Source: Ruminococcaceae bacterium KH2T8 (GTDB lineage: Bacteria > Bacillota > Clostridia > Saccharofermentanales > Saccharofermentanaceae). Taken from it: a DNA stretch of 64,000 nt. Of the stretch, positions 23,171 through 32,407 are shown one piece after another. The stretch spans positions 1 through 64,000 of the forward strand of contig FOIY01000002.1 of assembly GCA_900111435.1 (NCBI GenBank). The letters are read 5' to 3'. The notes under the pieces were generated by a model, which searched no databases, was not told where the DNA came from, and saw only the letters and a program-made list of their open reading frames with translations. Position numbers and translations under genes: made by a program. Within the stretch, counting starts at the first letter, position 1; every line of letters begins with the position of its first letter.

Positions 23171-24616
23171 ATGAATAGAACTATCAGATCACGATCTTTG
23201 GCAACGTTATTGGTTGCCGGTCTCCTTATGACTGCATGTACGCAGCAGCCCGTTGAAGAAACGACCACAGAGTCTTCTGTTGAATCGACTGTTGAAGAGA
23301 CAGTTTCAGCTTTCGCTCCGATCGAGATAACCGAGGATTACTCAGGTTCCATATTAGGAGTAGAGAACTGGCATATAGAAACCGAAGATCTCTCGTATGG
23401 CAGTATTGATTATACTAATGTATTTCTGATCAATGATGATACAGGAATAGCTTTTGTGGCATATGGTGGTGTTACTGATGAAATCGGTGCATATATCACG
23501 GATCTTAACGGCGACGGTGAGATTGAAGTAGTATGTAATACGAATATGGGAGCTGAGTCTGATATGCATAGCTATACATGCGTTTTCAGATCGAATAACG
23601 GCAATATCGAGATAGCATACCCTTGTTATGGTGATCTTAATGATAATCCGATGGGTGAGAATTATCCTGGTATTGCTGAAGAATTTGGGCTTGATATTAC
23701 TGCTTACAACTATTCTGACTATTCTGACCGCTATGATCCTGCGACAAATGAGATCATGCTCACGAACCGTGCTGATGGAACTGAGTATGAGATCACATAC
23801 GAGTATCTTCAGTTTACTTCGTTTATGTCGGATGTTGAAGCTGAGGAAGGCACCGGACCTTCGGATGATATAGATATCGAATATGAGACGGCTGAGCCGA
23901 TCGTAACCGATATCTCTGATACTGAAAAAGAGGTAACCTTCTATAGAGACGGAATGGAGATCGAAGGTAAGCTCTATCTTCCTGAAGGAGAAGGTCCTTT
24001 CCCTGTGATAGTAATGTCCTGCGGACTTATGCAGCCGTATACGGATTACGAAGCAGAGGCACAGGCTTTTGCCGCTAACGGATATGCTACCGTATCATTC
24101 TCATTTATCGATTATTCGAATCCTTACGGACTTGCTCCGGATCCTACAGAGATGGGAACTGTGTTCTTATCTGAGATGAGAGATCTCTATGCAGTCATGG
24201 ATTCTCTTTCCTGCCTTCCCGGGATCGACAGCGAGAATGTCTACCTCTGGGGACACAGTTTTGGTGGACTTACTGCTGCTTATGCCGGTTGTGACAGAGG
24301 TTCGGAGGTTAATGGTTTGATTCTTGTCGAACCTGCGCTTGTCATAGGAGAGGAGCTGCCCGTCGAATACGAAGACGGCTCTTCTGCGACGCTTCATATC
24401 TATGACTTGCTTGGTAGTTGTGAGCTTGATACAGTTATCTATATGGGTACCCACGACGGATATGGTATGGATCCGACTTCGTTTGACGACGTTCTTGCGA
24501 TCATGCCTTCTGCGGAGCTTGTGATCATTGACGGAGCAGATCACTATTTCGAGGACGAATACGGCCTGCAGATGGTCGAAGATGCAAGCGATAAGATCAC
24601 AGGATGGAACTCCTGA
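23171..24616 (+). CDS. Lipoprotein with alpha/beta-hydrolase domain
   Basis: A 481-aa secreted lipoprotein. Signal and lipobox LLMTAC (Cys at about 24 of this start), a Thr/Glu/Ser linker (about 27-48), a region of unknown fold with ITDLNGDGEIEVV (calcium-loop-like, about 110), then an alpha/beta-hydrolase (about 270-480). Nucleophile motif WGHSFGG, acid in GTHDGYGMD, histidine in GADHYFED. Probable dienelactone-hydrolase/esterase activity on the outer face. ATG 23171, with GGGGGAT directly upstream, is preferred over the ATG at 23120. Ends one base before the methyltransferase start region. Confidence 0.88.
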   Translation: MNRTIRSRSLATLLVAGLLMTACTQQPVEETTTESSVESTVEETVSAFAPIEITEDYSGSILGVENWHIETEDLSYGSIDYTNVFLINDDTGIAFVAYGGVTDEIGAYITDLNGDGEIEVVCNTNMGAESDMHSYTCVFRSNNGNIEIAYPCYGDLNDNPMGENYPGIAEEFGLDITAYNYSDYSDRYDPATNEIMLTNRADGTEYEITYEYLQFTSFMSDVEAEEGTGPSDDIDIEYETAEPIVTDISDTEKEVTFYRDGMEIEGKLYLPEGEGPFPVIVMSCGLMQPYTDYEAEAQAFAANGYATVSFSFIDYSNPYGLAPDPTEMGTVFLSEMRDLYAVMDSLSCLPGIDSENVYLWGHSFGGLTAAYAGCDRGSEVNGLILVEPALVIGEELPVEYEDGSSATLHIYDLLGSCELDTVIYMGTHDGYGMDPTSFDDVLAIMPSAELVIIDGADHYFEDEYGLQMVEDASDKITGWNS

Positions 24617-24617
24617 T

Positions 24618-25253
24618 ATGAGTATTTATGATGATGTAAGCAATTGGGAGAAGACGGAAGGTGCAGAGATCTTCTCTTCTATCCTCAATGTAAGTGATCC
24701 AGTGGTCCTTGATTACGGCTGCGGGTGCGGCAACTATTCTCTTGCTGCGGCACATGCTTTCGGACCGAAATGCAAAGTGTATGCAGTAGATACTAACAGG
24801 CAGTGTTTGGATTATGTAAACAGCAGAGCCAATGATGAGAAGGTCGAATGTATTACTAACGTTGTAGGCAAGGAAGATTACCGTCACGACTTTGAAGATA
24901 ACTTCTTTGATCTTGTCATATACTCGGATATCTTCCACGGGGAAGAGAAGCTCTATAACGGACTTCACCGATTTGTGATGCTGGAAGAAGCAAAAAGAAC
25001 TCTAAAGGCAGGCGGCATTCTTGCCGTACTGCCTTTCCATATGTCGAATTTCCGCGATAAGGATAAGAAGAAGTGTAAGTATTCATATAAGAAGCTGATA
25101 GATGAGATAAGCGAATACGGATTTAAGTATATCGACAAGGATCTCGAGGGGGTGCATTTCGAGAAGGTATACAGCCCTTACTATCAGCAAAAAGGCGGGG
25201 GCACTTTCGACAGTCTCGAGCGTGGCAAGTTCCTGATATTTGAGAGATCCTGA
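24618..25253 (+). CDS. Class I SAM-dependent methyltransferase
   Basis: A 211-aa methyltransferase: motif I VLDYGCGCGNYS (about 29-40), motif II VYAVDTN, motif IV-like DLVIYSDIFHG and a GGILAVLPFH strand. The substrate is unknown. ATG 24618 starts 1 base after the lipoprotein stop, so it probably shares its transcript. Length is normal for a small Methyltransf_11/31 domain. Confidence 0.9.
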   Translation: MSIYDDVSNWEKTEGAEIFSSILNVSDPVVLDYGCGCGNYSLAAAHAFGPKCKVYAVDTNRQCLDYVNSRANDEKVECITNVVGKEDYRHDFEDNFFDLVIYSDIFHGEEKLYNGLHRFVMLEEAKRTLKAGGILAVLPFHMSNFRDKDKKKCKYSYKKLIDEISEYGFKYIDKDLEGVHFEKVYSPYYQQKGGGTFDSLERGKFLIFERS

Positions 25254-25261
25254 ATATTCAG

Positions 25262-25290
25262 TCGACAAGCTTACATAGACCGAATATAAT
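25262..25290 (+). promoter_or_regulatory. Promoter for the small membrane gene run
   Basis: TCGACA (25262-25267), a 17-base spacer, TATAAT (25285-25290). Suits the gene at 25330. Confidence 0.65.
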
Positions 25291-25329
25291 AAGCGTGTAA
25301 AGTATTTTTGATAAGTGGAGGTGCCCTTT

Positions 25330-25806
25330 ATGTCCGAAACGATCAAGCCCTTTATTGGAATCGGATTAGTAATAGCTTTTGTAGTCATCGTCATCCTTTG
25401 CGTGATCGCTGATTCCAATTCCAAAAAGAAGTTCTTAAAGATGATCACTGAGGACTATAAGCCGAAAGATAAGTGCGGCAGACGTCTTTTTATCACTGAA
25501 AAGAACGATATTCTCTTTGAATTGGGTTCAGGAACACTTCCCGGCTATAAGAAGTGGAATCTTGATGACATCGTTTATGTGGGTATATCGAGCACCAACA
25601 GAAGGATGCTCTCATTCTGTTTTATGGATGCGAATAAGAAGGCTATGAAGGGAGAATACCTTACTCCTTCCAAGAAGCCTGTTACGCAGCGAGGCATGAA
25701 GGCGTTCGCCCCTGAATCCTATGAACAGTTAGAAGAGATATATCAGTTCATCAAGAAGTACAAGCTAGACGTTCAGAAATGCGCTAACGGCGAGATCACT
25801 GATTAA
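25330..25806 (+). CDS. Unknown membrane-anchored protein (158 aa)
   Basis: One N-terminal helix (about 9-30) and a cytoplasmic-looking domain with FELGSGTLPGYKKWNLDDIVYVG. No family recognised. ATG 25330, with GGAGGTG at 25317-25323, is preferred over GTG 25315. A lysine-rich C-terminus ends in KKYKLDVQKCANGEITD. Confidence 0.75.
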   Translation: MSETIKPFIGIGLVIAFVVIVILCVIADSNSKKKFLKMITEDYKPKDKCGRRLFITEKNDILFELGSGTLPGYKKWNLDDIVYVGISSTNRRMLSFCFMDANKKAMKGEYLTPSKKPVTQRGMKAFAPESYEQLEEIYQFIKKYKLDVQKCANGEITD

Positions 25807-25829
25807 TACAAAGTACAGCCTCGGTTATC

Positions 25830-26123
25830 GTGATCCTTCTGGGCTCTGTGGTACTGCTCTTTGTAAAAGATATCAAGGCAGTGATCTTTGCCGTGTATGC
25901 TCTTATCTATATGATCCAATTTGCTTATCAGCCTGTTATGACAGCTCTTTGCCTATGCCGTATTTATCCCTGCGGCGTCATCCTGGATCATTTTGGTATC
26001 AGGGTCATGCTCATAACAGGTACAGTGGTCTGTGCAGTCGGAGCCGTGATAGGTACCATCGCAATGAATTCAATGAAGCATAGAGCAACGGGCATAGCTA
26101 AGGAGCTTGAAACGGAGGGATAG
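25830..26123 (+). pseudogene. Possible 5'-truncated small membrane protein
   Basis: An open frame of 97 codons with three hydrophobic stretches and the end KHRATGIAKELETEG. It has only a GTG at 25830 with no ribosome site, and an in-frame stop at 25800-25802 with no ATG between. It may be a membrane gene that lost its start. The frame is open and membrane-like, so expression from a weak start cannot be excluded. Confidence 0.45.
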
Positions 26124-26138
26124 CTTATTAACGCTTTG

Positions 26139-26594
26139 ATGTGGACAGGGATTCTCATATTAAGTTTTGTCCTGATGTTGATCTTTATTATCGGATCATC
26201 AGTTAAGAGATCTGCTTCCAGGAAGATCGAACGTGAGCGATATGCGAAGATGACGGGCGTTGCGGACGGTAAGGTCCTCGAGCGCAGAATGGTGAAGAAG
26301 AACATCCGTACTACCCGTGAAGGTGAAGATTACGATCTTAAGTGTATGATCAGGTATGAGTTTGAAGCTGATGACGGCAGAGTGTACACGAACGAAGGCG
26401 AGGGTTCAGGAGCTATATGGAATAAGGATTCACAGAAGATACGCTATAATCCCGAAGATCCGAAGGATAACTGCACTGAGTATGTCTATAAGAACAAGAT
26501 GGGAATATCCGATGTCATTGGCGGAATATCGTTCCTGCTGATAATGGCAGGAATAGTACTGGTGATCTGCCTTTTATTCAAGAGCCGACTTTGA
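26139..26594 (+). CDS. DUF3592-like membrane protein
   Basis: A 151-aa protein: helix at about 3-24, a soluble beta domain (about 40-115; IRYEFEADDGRVYTNEGEG and IRYNPEDPKDNC), and a second helix at about 125-147. This is the DUF3592 pattern (a variable extracytoplasmic beta domain between two helices). Function unknown. ATG 26139 is weakly supported: the nearest GGAGGG is 18 bases upstream. A second DUF3592-like gene is at 43465. Confidence 0.75.
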   Translation: MWTGILILSFVLMLIFIIGSSVKRSASRKIERERYAKMTGVADGKVLERRMVKKNIRTTREGEDYDLKCMIRYEFEADDGRVYTNEGEGSGAIWNKDSQKIRYNPEDPKDNCTEYVYKNKMGISDVIGGISFLLIMAGIVLVICLLFKSRL

Positions 26595-26606
26595 GGTATC
26601 TGATAT

Positions 26607-27284
26607 TTATCGGATAATGCTCCTGTAGATCATCTTCGGCCTTCCGCCGGTCTCATAGTTCATATGTGATGTGACTTCGTGTTTCGAGATGAGGTGATTC
26701 ATATACCTTCTGACTGTAACTGTAGACAGGCCGATCGCCTCGGAGATCTCTTCTCCGGTCAGTTCTCTATTCTCATTATCCGTGAGATACTTGATGATCC
26801 TGTCGAGTGTAGTCTTCTGGATACCCTTGGGAAGTTCGGATATCGAATCAGTTGTCGCAGCGGCCAAGAGTCCGTCGATCGTATACTGATCCACGCTGGA
26901 TCTGTCCTTGAATGCTTCGGTCCTTGCTATAAAAGACATCAGAGCCTGGTTGAATCTTGCATTGGAGAAGGGCTTGACCAGATAATCCACGATACCCAGC
27001 CTTAACGCTTCTTCTACGGAAGGGGAATCATTAGCTGCTGTTACCATGATCACCTGAACGGGTATCTTGTTCTTTCGGATTTCCTGCAGGAAATCAAGGC
27101 CTGTCATGCGCGGCATATACTGGTCAAGTATTATCAGGTCCACATGCTCGCTTTTCAGAAACTCAAGAGCGGAGAGACCGTCCTTGCAGGTGCCGCATAC
27201 CCTGAAACTGCTGTTGTTCATGACATATTGCTTGTTGATCACGGCTACCATGGGATCATCTTCGACTATCAGAACGTCATACAT
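26607..27284 (-). CDS. CitB/DcuR-type response regulator
   Basis: A 225-aa regulator. A receiver domain with acidic pair E8/D9-D10, phospho-acceptor D54, T82 and K104, then a C-terminal HTH (about 150-220) of the CitB/DcuR/DctR kind with EISEAIGLSTVTVRRYMNHL. Overlaps the kinase gene by 8 bases on the minus strand, so both are one operon. The family usually controls uptake of citrate or C4-dicarboxylates; here the target cannot be named. Confidence 0.93.
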   Translation of the reverse strand: MYDVLIVEDDPMVAVINKQYVMNNSSFRVCGTCKDGLSALEFLKSEHVDLIILDQYMPRMTGLDFLQEIRKNKIPVQVIMVTAANDSPSVEEALRLGIVDYLVKPFSNARFNQALMSFIARTEAFKDRSSVDQYTIDGLLAAATTDSISELPKGIQKTTLDRIIKYLTDNENRELTGEEISEAIGLSTVTVRRYMNHLISKHEVTSHMNYETGGRPKMIYRSIIR

Positions 27285-28902
27285 TATCTTTATCTCCTGT
27301 CTTGCTCAGCATTGTGACCGTAAATAGTGTACCTTCACCTTCTACTGTATCAAAAGTAATGGTACCATTGCATCTTTTGACGATCTGATCGACCTGGAAC
27401 AGACCAGTGCCGTGTTCCGATCCTTTGGTCGTAACACCATTGTCGAATAGTTTAGCTTGAATCTTCTCCGGGATCCCCGGGCCTGAATCATCTACTCTTA
27501 TTATAAGCGCTCCGGGTTCAGTAAATATACCTACGGATACTTCTTTTGTATCCGTATCTGAACTGTCTATAGCTTCAAAAGCATTCTCGATGAGATTTCC
27601 CGTAACGGTAATAAGATCATTGGCATTAAAGCTGACATCGTCTCTCGTATAATGACTTCCTTCCTCAAGAGAAAAGCTGATATTTAATTCCGATGCTCTT
27701 GAATATTTGCCGATAAGAAGTGCGGCGAGGGAAGGATCCTCGATATTCCTCATGATATTAGATATCGTCTCCTGCTGGATCGAAGTGATGTTGGATATAT
27801 ATTCCGCTGCTTTGGAAGATTCTCCCATCTGGATAAGCCCAAGGATGACATGAAGCTTATTGATAAAATCGTGATTATTGGCTCTCATCGATTCTACCAG
27901 GAACTTGACTCCGGAAAGATCCTCGGCGATCTTTGTATATTCTGTCCTGTCGATAAGGACACATAAGGCACCTATAAGACGTCCGTTCTCGTTGACGGGA
28001 TAGTAGTTTATAAGAACATCGGCATTCTCGGAGGTCCTGGCCTGTTCTCCGAGTATCCTTGTATTCTCGCTCAGGACCTTGCGGATCAGCTTTCGCGAAA
28101 GGACGGGATAATCCTTGAGATTAAGCGAATAATCGTCGCCTGTTCCCAGGATATTACATGCCGCCTTGTTCATGAAGAGCATCTTCTCGTCGTAATCGAT
28201 GGCGATCACGCCTTCTTCAAATGATTCAAGTACATTATTGCGTACGCTGTACATCGCACTGAATGCATCGGGTTCATATCCCCAAAGCTTGTGCTTTATC
28301 TTATGGGCGATCTTAGTTGATATATATGCCGAGATCACGATGACTACCAGACCAAGAAACAGATAGGTCAGTATAGTCCTTAAGATCATTCTGTTTATAT
28401 TCTGATTGAGGATGACTACGAGGACAAACCCGAGGAATTCACCGTTGTCGCTGTATATAGCTGCGTATACGCGTCTCTGAGCCCCGGAAGGTCCTGTGTC
28501 GTTTGTGATGTACATGTTCCCGTTCTGCTCAAAATCCGGAACGGTTCCGTCATATGTTGTTCCTACAAGATCTTTATTGGTGTGATAAAGCCTGGTTCCG
28601 GAAGACGATACTATCGAGATGACATCGACATTTGAAAGAGATGACTTAAGTGAATCAAGATAATCGGTGCAGGAAGGATCTTCGAACCTCTCATTTTGCA
28701 TCTCATTCTTGATTGCCGAAGATTCCGTTATCGTATAGGCGATATTCTGAAGGTTATTATCTATATTGCTCTTCTCGGATCGTAGTTCAATACAGACACT
28801 CACGATGATAGTAAGGACCGTCATTACGACAGTCAGAATGATCATCGCTCCGAGAATATCGTTCTGGATCTTTGTTATCGGTCTTCCGGTATTTTTCTTC
28901 AT
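27277..28902 (-). CDS. CitA/DcuS-type sensor histidine kinase
   Basis: A 541-aa kinase: helix about 15-40, an extracytoplasmic sCache/PASp sensor (about 41-170), helix about 172-195, a PAS-type cytoplasmic domain (about 215-320), then the H-box NNHDFINKLHVILGL and HATPase (NLIENAFEA, DDSGPGIP, GTGLFQVDQI). It senses a small acid outside and phosphorylates the regulator at 26607. A GAGAG site precedes its ATG. Divergent from the transporter-like gene at 29075, with an extended -10 TGATATAAC for that gene at 29037. Confidence 0.93.
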   Translation of the reverse strand: MKKNTGRPITKIQNDILGAMIILTVVMTVLTIIVSVCIELRSEKSNIDNNLQNIAYTITESSAIKNEMQNERFEDPSCTDYLDSLKSSLSNVDVISIVSSSGTRLYHTNKDLVGTTYDGTVPDFEQNGNMYITNDTGPSGAQRRVYAAIYSDNGEFLGFVLVVILNQNINRMILRTILTYLFLGLVVIVISAYISTKIAHKIKHKLWGYEPDAFSAMYSVRNNVLESFEEGVIAIDYDEKMLFMNKAACNILGTGDDYSLNLKDYPVLSRKLIRKVLSENTRILGEQARTSENADVLINYYPVNENGRLIGALCVLIDRTEYTKIAEDLSGVKFLVESMRANNHDFINKLHVILGLIQMGESSKAAEYISNITSIQQETISNIMRNIEDPSLAALLIGKYSRASELNISFSLEEGSHYTRDDVSFNANDLITVTGNLIENAFEAIDSSDTDTKEVSVGIFTEPGALIIRVDDSGPGIPEKIQAKLFDNGVTTKGSEHGTGLFQVDQIVKRCNGTITFDTVEGEGTLFTVTMLSKTGDKDNV

Positions 28903-29074
28903 ATGAGACTCTCACTTATTACTACGTTCATTATACTTTCGTAAGTGGATAAGCCAAGCTTTTGAAAGTAAAAAACACAAAGACTTCGAAAATATGCATT
29001 CAATATTTACATATTGTTGTGGCGTGTGTGAGCGAATGATATAACGGGACCATCAAAACGAAAGAGGCGGAAAA

Positions 29075-29407
29075 ATGGATACATTTATCAGTATTATGGA
29101 AACAATGATGGTCATCCTTTTTGGTATCTCATGGCCCATCAACATCAGAAAAGCATGGAAAGCTAAGACAGCTAAAGGCACGAGCATTCTGTTTTATATG
29201 TTCATCTGGTTCGGTTATGTCTTTGCACTCGTAGGTAAGTTTGCACTTATCAGCAACAACAGACCTGCACCCTGGTATGAGACGGTTCATTGGTATGTAT
29301 TATTCTTCTACTTCCTTAACATAATCATGGTAACGATCGGAATTGCTATCTTCTTCCGTAACACACGCTACGATAACAGGATAAAGACAGAAACAGCCAA
29401 AGCGTAA
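29075..29407 (+). CDS. SemiSWEET/PQ-loop-like membrane protein
   Basis: A 110-aa protein with three hydrophobic helices and the PQ-loop-type segment WPINIRKAWKAKTAKGTS (about 20-37), like small SemiSWEET sugar transporters that work as dimers. The proline-glutamine pair is PI rather than PQ. AGAGGCGG before ATG 29075. Divergent from a dicarboxylate-type two-component system, so it may be the regulated transporter, but its substrate class differs from the usual partner of that system. Confidence 0.72.
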   Translation: MDTFISIMETMMVILFGISWPINIRKAWKAKTAKGTSILFYMFIWFGYVFALVGKFALISNNRPAPWYETVHWYVLFFYFLNIIMVTIGIAIFFRNTRYDNRIKTETAKA

Positions 29408-29424
29408 GCAGGAGGGACCTTAAT

Positions 29425-29973
29425 ATGTGTGTCAGTGAAAAGGAAATCGCTACGTATAATGCTCTTAATCGTTTGAGTCGCAGGGATTCTGTAGTTATAC
29501 TCGGTTCAACTTATTTCAGGGAAATGCCCGTCGGCGAACTCAAGCAGGCTTTTGGCATCCTCTCCGATATCTATAACAGAAGCCTCACGGATCTTTCTGT
29601 TTTTGAAGCTAAGGACATAGCTGTAGATATCGTTAGTGAGATGAGCCCTCGAAAGCTGATACTTCAACTTGGTGAGACGGATCTTAGAAGCGGAAAGCAT
29701 ACTGTCGATGAAGTCATAGAAGAGATCGATTCGATTGTTCGCGAACTTCATAAGACGGACAAGTCAGTTCAGATAGTGTTGGTGTCTCTCAACAACATTC
29801 CCGATCGTGCGATAGAAGAGGATTATAACAGGAAGCTCGAGAAGCTTTCCCGCAGATGCAAAGCCCTCTTTGCTGACATCTCATCTGATGAGCAGGATGA
29901 TAAGTGCCATATTCAGGCATTCCGAATGCTCAGGTTCTTTATGTCGGATGACAGGCTCCTGCAGATACTGTAA
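29425..29973 (+). CDS. SGNH-hydrolase-like protein, degenerate
   Basis: A 182-aa soluble protein with the strand order of SGNH/GDSL hydrolases: VVILGSTYFREMPVG (block I position, Ser then Thr), RKLILQLGETDLRSG (block III, where GxND is expected) and DDKCHIQAFRMLR (block V position). The catalytic Asp-His pair is unclear, so it may be non-catalytic. AGGAGGGAC before ATG 29425; likely co-transcribed with the SemiSWEET-like gene. Ends before reduced module K. Confidence 0.55.
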   Translation: MCVSEKEIATYNALNRLSRRDSVVILGSTYFREMPVGELKQAFGILSDIYNRSLTDLSVFEAKDIAVDIVSEMSPRKLILQLGETDLRSGKHTVDEVIEEIDSIVRELHKTDKSVQIVLVSLNNIPDRAIEEDYNRKLEKLSRRCKALFADISSDEQDDKCHIQAFRMLRFFMSDDRLLQIL

Positions 29974-30004
29974 CCCCTTATACCCCTGAAGATATACACA
30001 GATT

Positions 30005-30052
30005 ACCGCTCGATCCACTAGGGTCGGGCGGTTTTCTATATGTTATAATCTG
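30005..30052 (+). repeat. Reduced module copy K (terminator + extended -10)
   Basis: Terminator 30005-30032 (ACCGCTCGATC / GGTCGGGCGGT), then TTTTCTAT and extended -10 TGTTATAAT (30041-30049). Same paired design as copies B-J but about 14 kb away, so the module is not confined to the first part of the window. Confidence 0.8.
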
Positions 30053-30125
30053 CGTATTAGAAATATAGGAATAAGAGGGATAAAGATGATCTATTGTCAC
30101 AACATGTAGGAGAGAATAGAGCACC

Positions 30126-31115
30126 ATGCGTTTTTCGATTGAGTTTTGGAGATTGTTTTTATCAGATGAGCATGCCGAACCGGTCTATACCTGTCCGTCA
30201 TGCGGTAATGTCGGATTTGCACTTGATCATACTAAGATATTAGGCAATAACGGGAAAACATCTGAATCGTGCAGAGTATGCGGTATCCCGGATTTTTTGT
30301 CCAAATACCCAAACAATGAATGGCACGAATGCTGGAAGGAAAACGGTTCCAGGCACGTCTTCGAACTTCCTCTGACCGAGAGGATCGAATATGCCGACCA
30401 TATCTATGACTGCATGTATCGTAAGGAATACTTTATTCCAAGCGAGGAAGATGTTAAGGCTAAGCGCCTGGACAGAAGAATCTTTAGCGACAATGATCGA
30501 GATCTCCCGTTTGTCAAAGACGACAGCAAACTGACTATTACCAACGACAAAGGTGAGAAGTGGGAATTTCCCTATGAGACAAACAGGATCTTTGAACTGG
30601 ATAGTGATAAGAGATACGTGATGCTCATTGAAGAGTGCAGTTACGCAAGGCTTCTGGCAAGTGATCATCTGGGTGTAAGGGAATCGCCAAGATTAACTTA
30701 TCCGGGACTTACACCTGATCTTTTTACCTTTATCGGACTCTTTGAACCTGATTGTGTATTCGAAGACCGTGACGGAGTCATCTACACGGCTTCAGTTGCA
30801 AAATACAAGAGAGAATATGTTTTTGAAGATGATGATTTCCACAAGAAGGTATCTTCGTTGGTGGAAAGGATCAACAATATCAGGAAAGATCTTCCTAAGG
30901 ATGCTTTCCGTAGCAGAAATCGTCTGACGTCCTTTCTTATGGAACTGGGGGCTATGGATAGAAGAGGGGATCCTTCAAGATATAGGCCGGACACCTTGAT
31001 AAGGCTCCTGGAGGAAGGACCGAATCCTCTTGATGAGCAGCAGAAAGCTATAGCAGAACTGTACGATGAACTGAAAGAGACAGTTCGGGATTATGAAGCC
31101 CTGAAGAGGGTGTAG
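30126..31115 (+). CDS. Unknown 329-aa protein with Cys4 zinc ribbon
   Basis: Not recognised. An N-terminal zinc-binding segment has CPSCGNVGF and CRVCGIPDF (about 23-55). The body is acidic and aromatic with a beta-rich centre (SKLTITNDKGEKWEFPYETN) and helical end (LDEQQKAIAELYDELKETVRDYEALKRV). Cytoplasmic. AGGAG about 12 bases before ATG 30126, and module K's promoter lies 75 bases upstream. First of several unknown genes. Confidence 0.75.
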   Translation: MRFSIEFWRLFLSDEHAEPVYTCPSCGNVGFALDHTKILGNNGKTSESCRVCGIPDFLSKYPNNEWHECWKENGSRHVFELPLTERIEYADHIYDCMYRKEYFIPSEEDVKAKRLDRRIFSDNDRDLPFVKDDSKLTITNDKGEKWEFPYETNRIFELDSDKRYVMLIEECSYARLLASDHLGVRESPRLTYPGLTPDLFTFIGLFEPDCVFEDRDGVIYTASVAKYKREYVFEDDDFHKKVSSLVERINNIRKDLPKDAFRSRNRLTSFLMELGAMDRRGDPSRYRPDTLIRLLEEGPNPLDEQQKAIAELYDELKETVRDYEALKRV

Positions 31116-31219
31116 AGGATCTGTGACAATGGCTGATATGACGAATTGTAGGATATATCCTGATCCATAAGCCGATTATGGATGGTAAACAATACTTGTT
31201 TGTAAATGGAGAATAACTA

Positions 31220-31894
31220 ATGTCTATCATCAAAGATATAAGGATATACAGATGTACAGTTCCTAATGTAACCGGAGTGAATCCGGAAGCTTTTGCCAAT
31301 CCGGAATTAAGTGGCGTTGTAAGAAGGATCTGTATGAAGCTCAGAGAATGTGAGTTTTCTCTTGGAGACTTTGATCATCTCTATATAAACTTGAGCACCT
31401 GTCTTGCTGAATATGAAGTAAGACCTGCCGCTAAGGACCCTGACAGATATCACCCTTGGTATCGCTACTACGATATAGGGATCAGTAAGGAATTTTACGA
31501 AAGATTGGAAAAGCCTGACTGTGTGCAGACTGTTTCCTTGCTGATAGAAAAGGTCTTGAAGACTCAATTCAGTACATCGGAATTTGATGGCGACAGGATA
31601 TCCGAGTGTGTTAATGAAGCGGTATCGCAAGGCGAAGCCATGTTGATGAAGTATAAAGAGAAGATGTCTTCTCAAAGAAGAGCAGTTCTTTATCTTAGAT
31701 ATATGGATAGCGGCAAGTATTTCCCTCTGCTTAGGGTATACGATATTGAAGATAATATCATTCTGGAAAAGGATCTCCCTGAATCTCAGACATTGGATTC
31801 ATTGGGGCAGATAAGTGTAAGTTCAAAAAAGGTTGCGATAAAGCCCAGAAAGAACAGTTGGACTGATAGCGAGCCGATCGAGTTTGAACTGTAA
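31220..31894 (+). CDS. Unknown 224-aa protein
   Basis: Not recognised. Soluble, mixed alpha/beta; begins SIIKDIRIYRCTVPNVTGVN and has a WYRYYDIGISKEFYERL region and a C-terminal beta domain with LLRVYDIEDNIILEKDL. TGGAG before ATG 31220. It is followed by a gene 25 bases later. Possibly an immunity-type protein, from size and setting only. Confidence 0.72.
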   Translation: MSIIKDIRIYRCTVPNVTGVNPEAFANPELSGVVRRICMKLRECEFSLGDFDHLYINLSTCLAEYEVRPAAKDPDRYHPWYRYYDIGISKEFYERLEKPDCVQTVSLLIEKVLKTQFSTSEFDGDRISECVNEAVSQGEAMLMKYKEKMSSQRRAVLYLRYMDSGKYFPLLRVYDIEDNIILEKDLPESQTLDSLGQISVSSKKVAIKPRKNSWTDSEPIEFEL

Positions 31895-31918
31895 AGCAAC
31901 TTGCATAAAGGAAAGACT

Positions 31919-32407
31919 ATGAATCCGGGAATCTATTACCACATATTGCAGATCGGAGTTACTTATGAGAAGGGCAGGCCAAGCGGGGGGCTGTGGCGCC
32001 TTCGTGAGCGTTCGCGACTGCGAGATGAATGTGCTTTATGGAGAAACTTGATCAGTTATGCCGGATTGGAATATGATAATGTAGATCGTTCTGAAAAGTG
32101 TTTTTCAGACTTGAAAGACATATGTAAGAAATACGATCTTCCCAATTACGACAGGATAATAGGTATGCGTGATGAACTGGTGGCATCTTCTGACAGGTAT
32201 ATTGTAGATGTCGACAAACGTAATATGGTCGAAAAAAGGATCCTGGAACTGATCTCTGAAGTCGAATCATGTACTAAGAGATTGAATGGAAAAGCAGATG
32301 CGTATCGAGCGATGACGGCTATGCATAATCTCCCAAAAGCGTTGCACGGGATTGATACATTAGGTTCTCTTCCTGCAGTTTCACCGGAAGAGGCAATGAT
32401 GATATGA
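31919..32407 (+). CDS. Unknown 162-aa helical protein
   Basis: Mostly helical, basic N-terminus (LWRLRERSRLRDECALWRNL) and heptad-like middle (KNMVEKRILELISEVESC), suggesting a coiled coil. Function unknown. ATG 31919, with AAGGA upstream, is preferred over TTG 31901. Its stop overlaps the next start (ATGA), so the two are coupled. Confidence 0.7.
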   Translation: MNPGIYYHILQIGVTYEKGRPSGGLWRLRERSRLRDECALWRNLISYAGLEYDNVDRSEKCFSDLKDICKKYDLPNYDRIIGMRDELVASSDRYIVDVDKRNMVEKRILELISEVESCTKRLNGKADAYRAMTAMHNLPKALHGIDTLGSLPAVSPEEAMMI

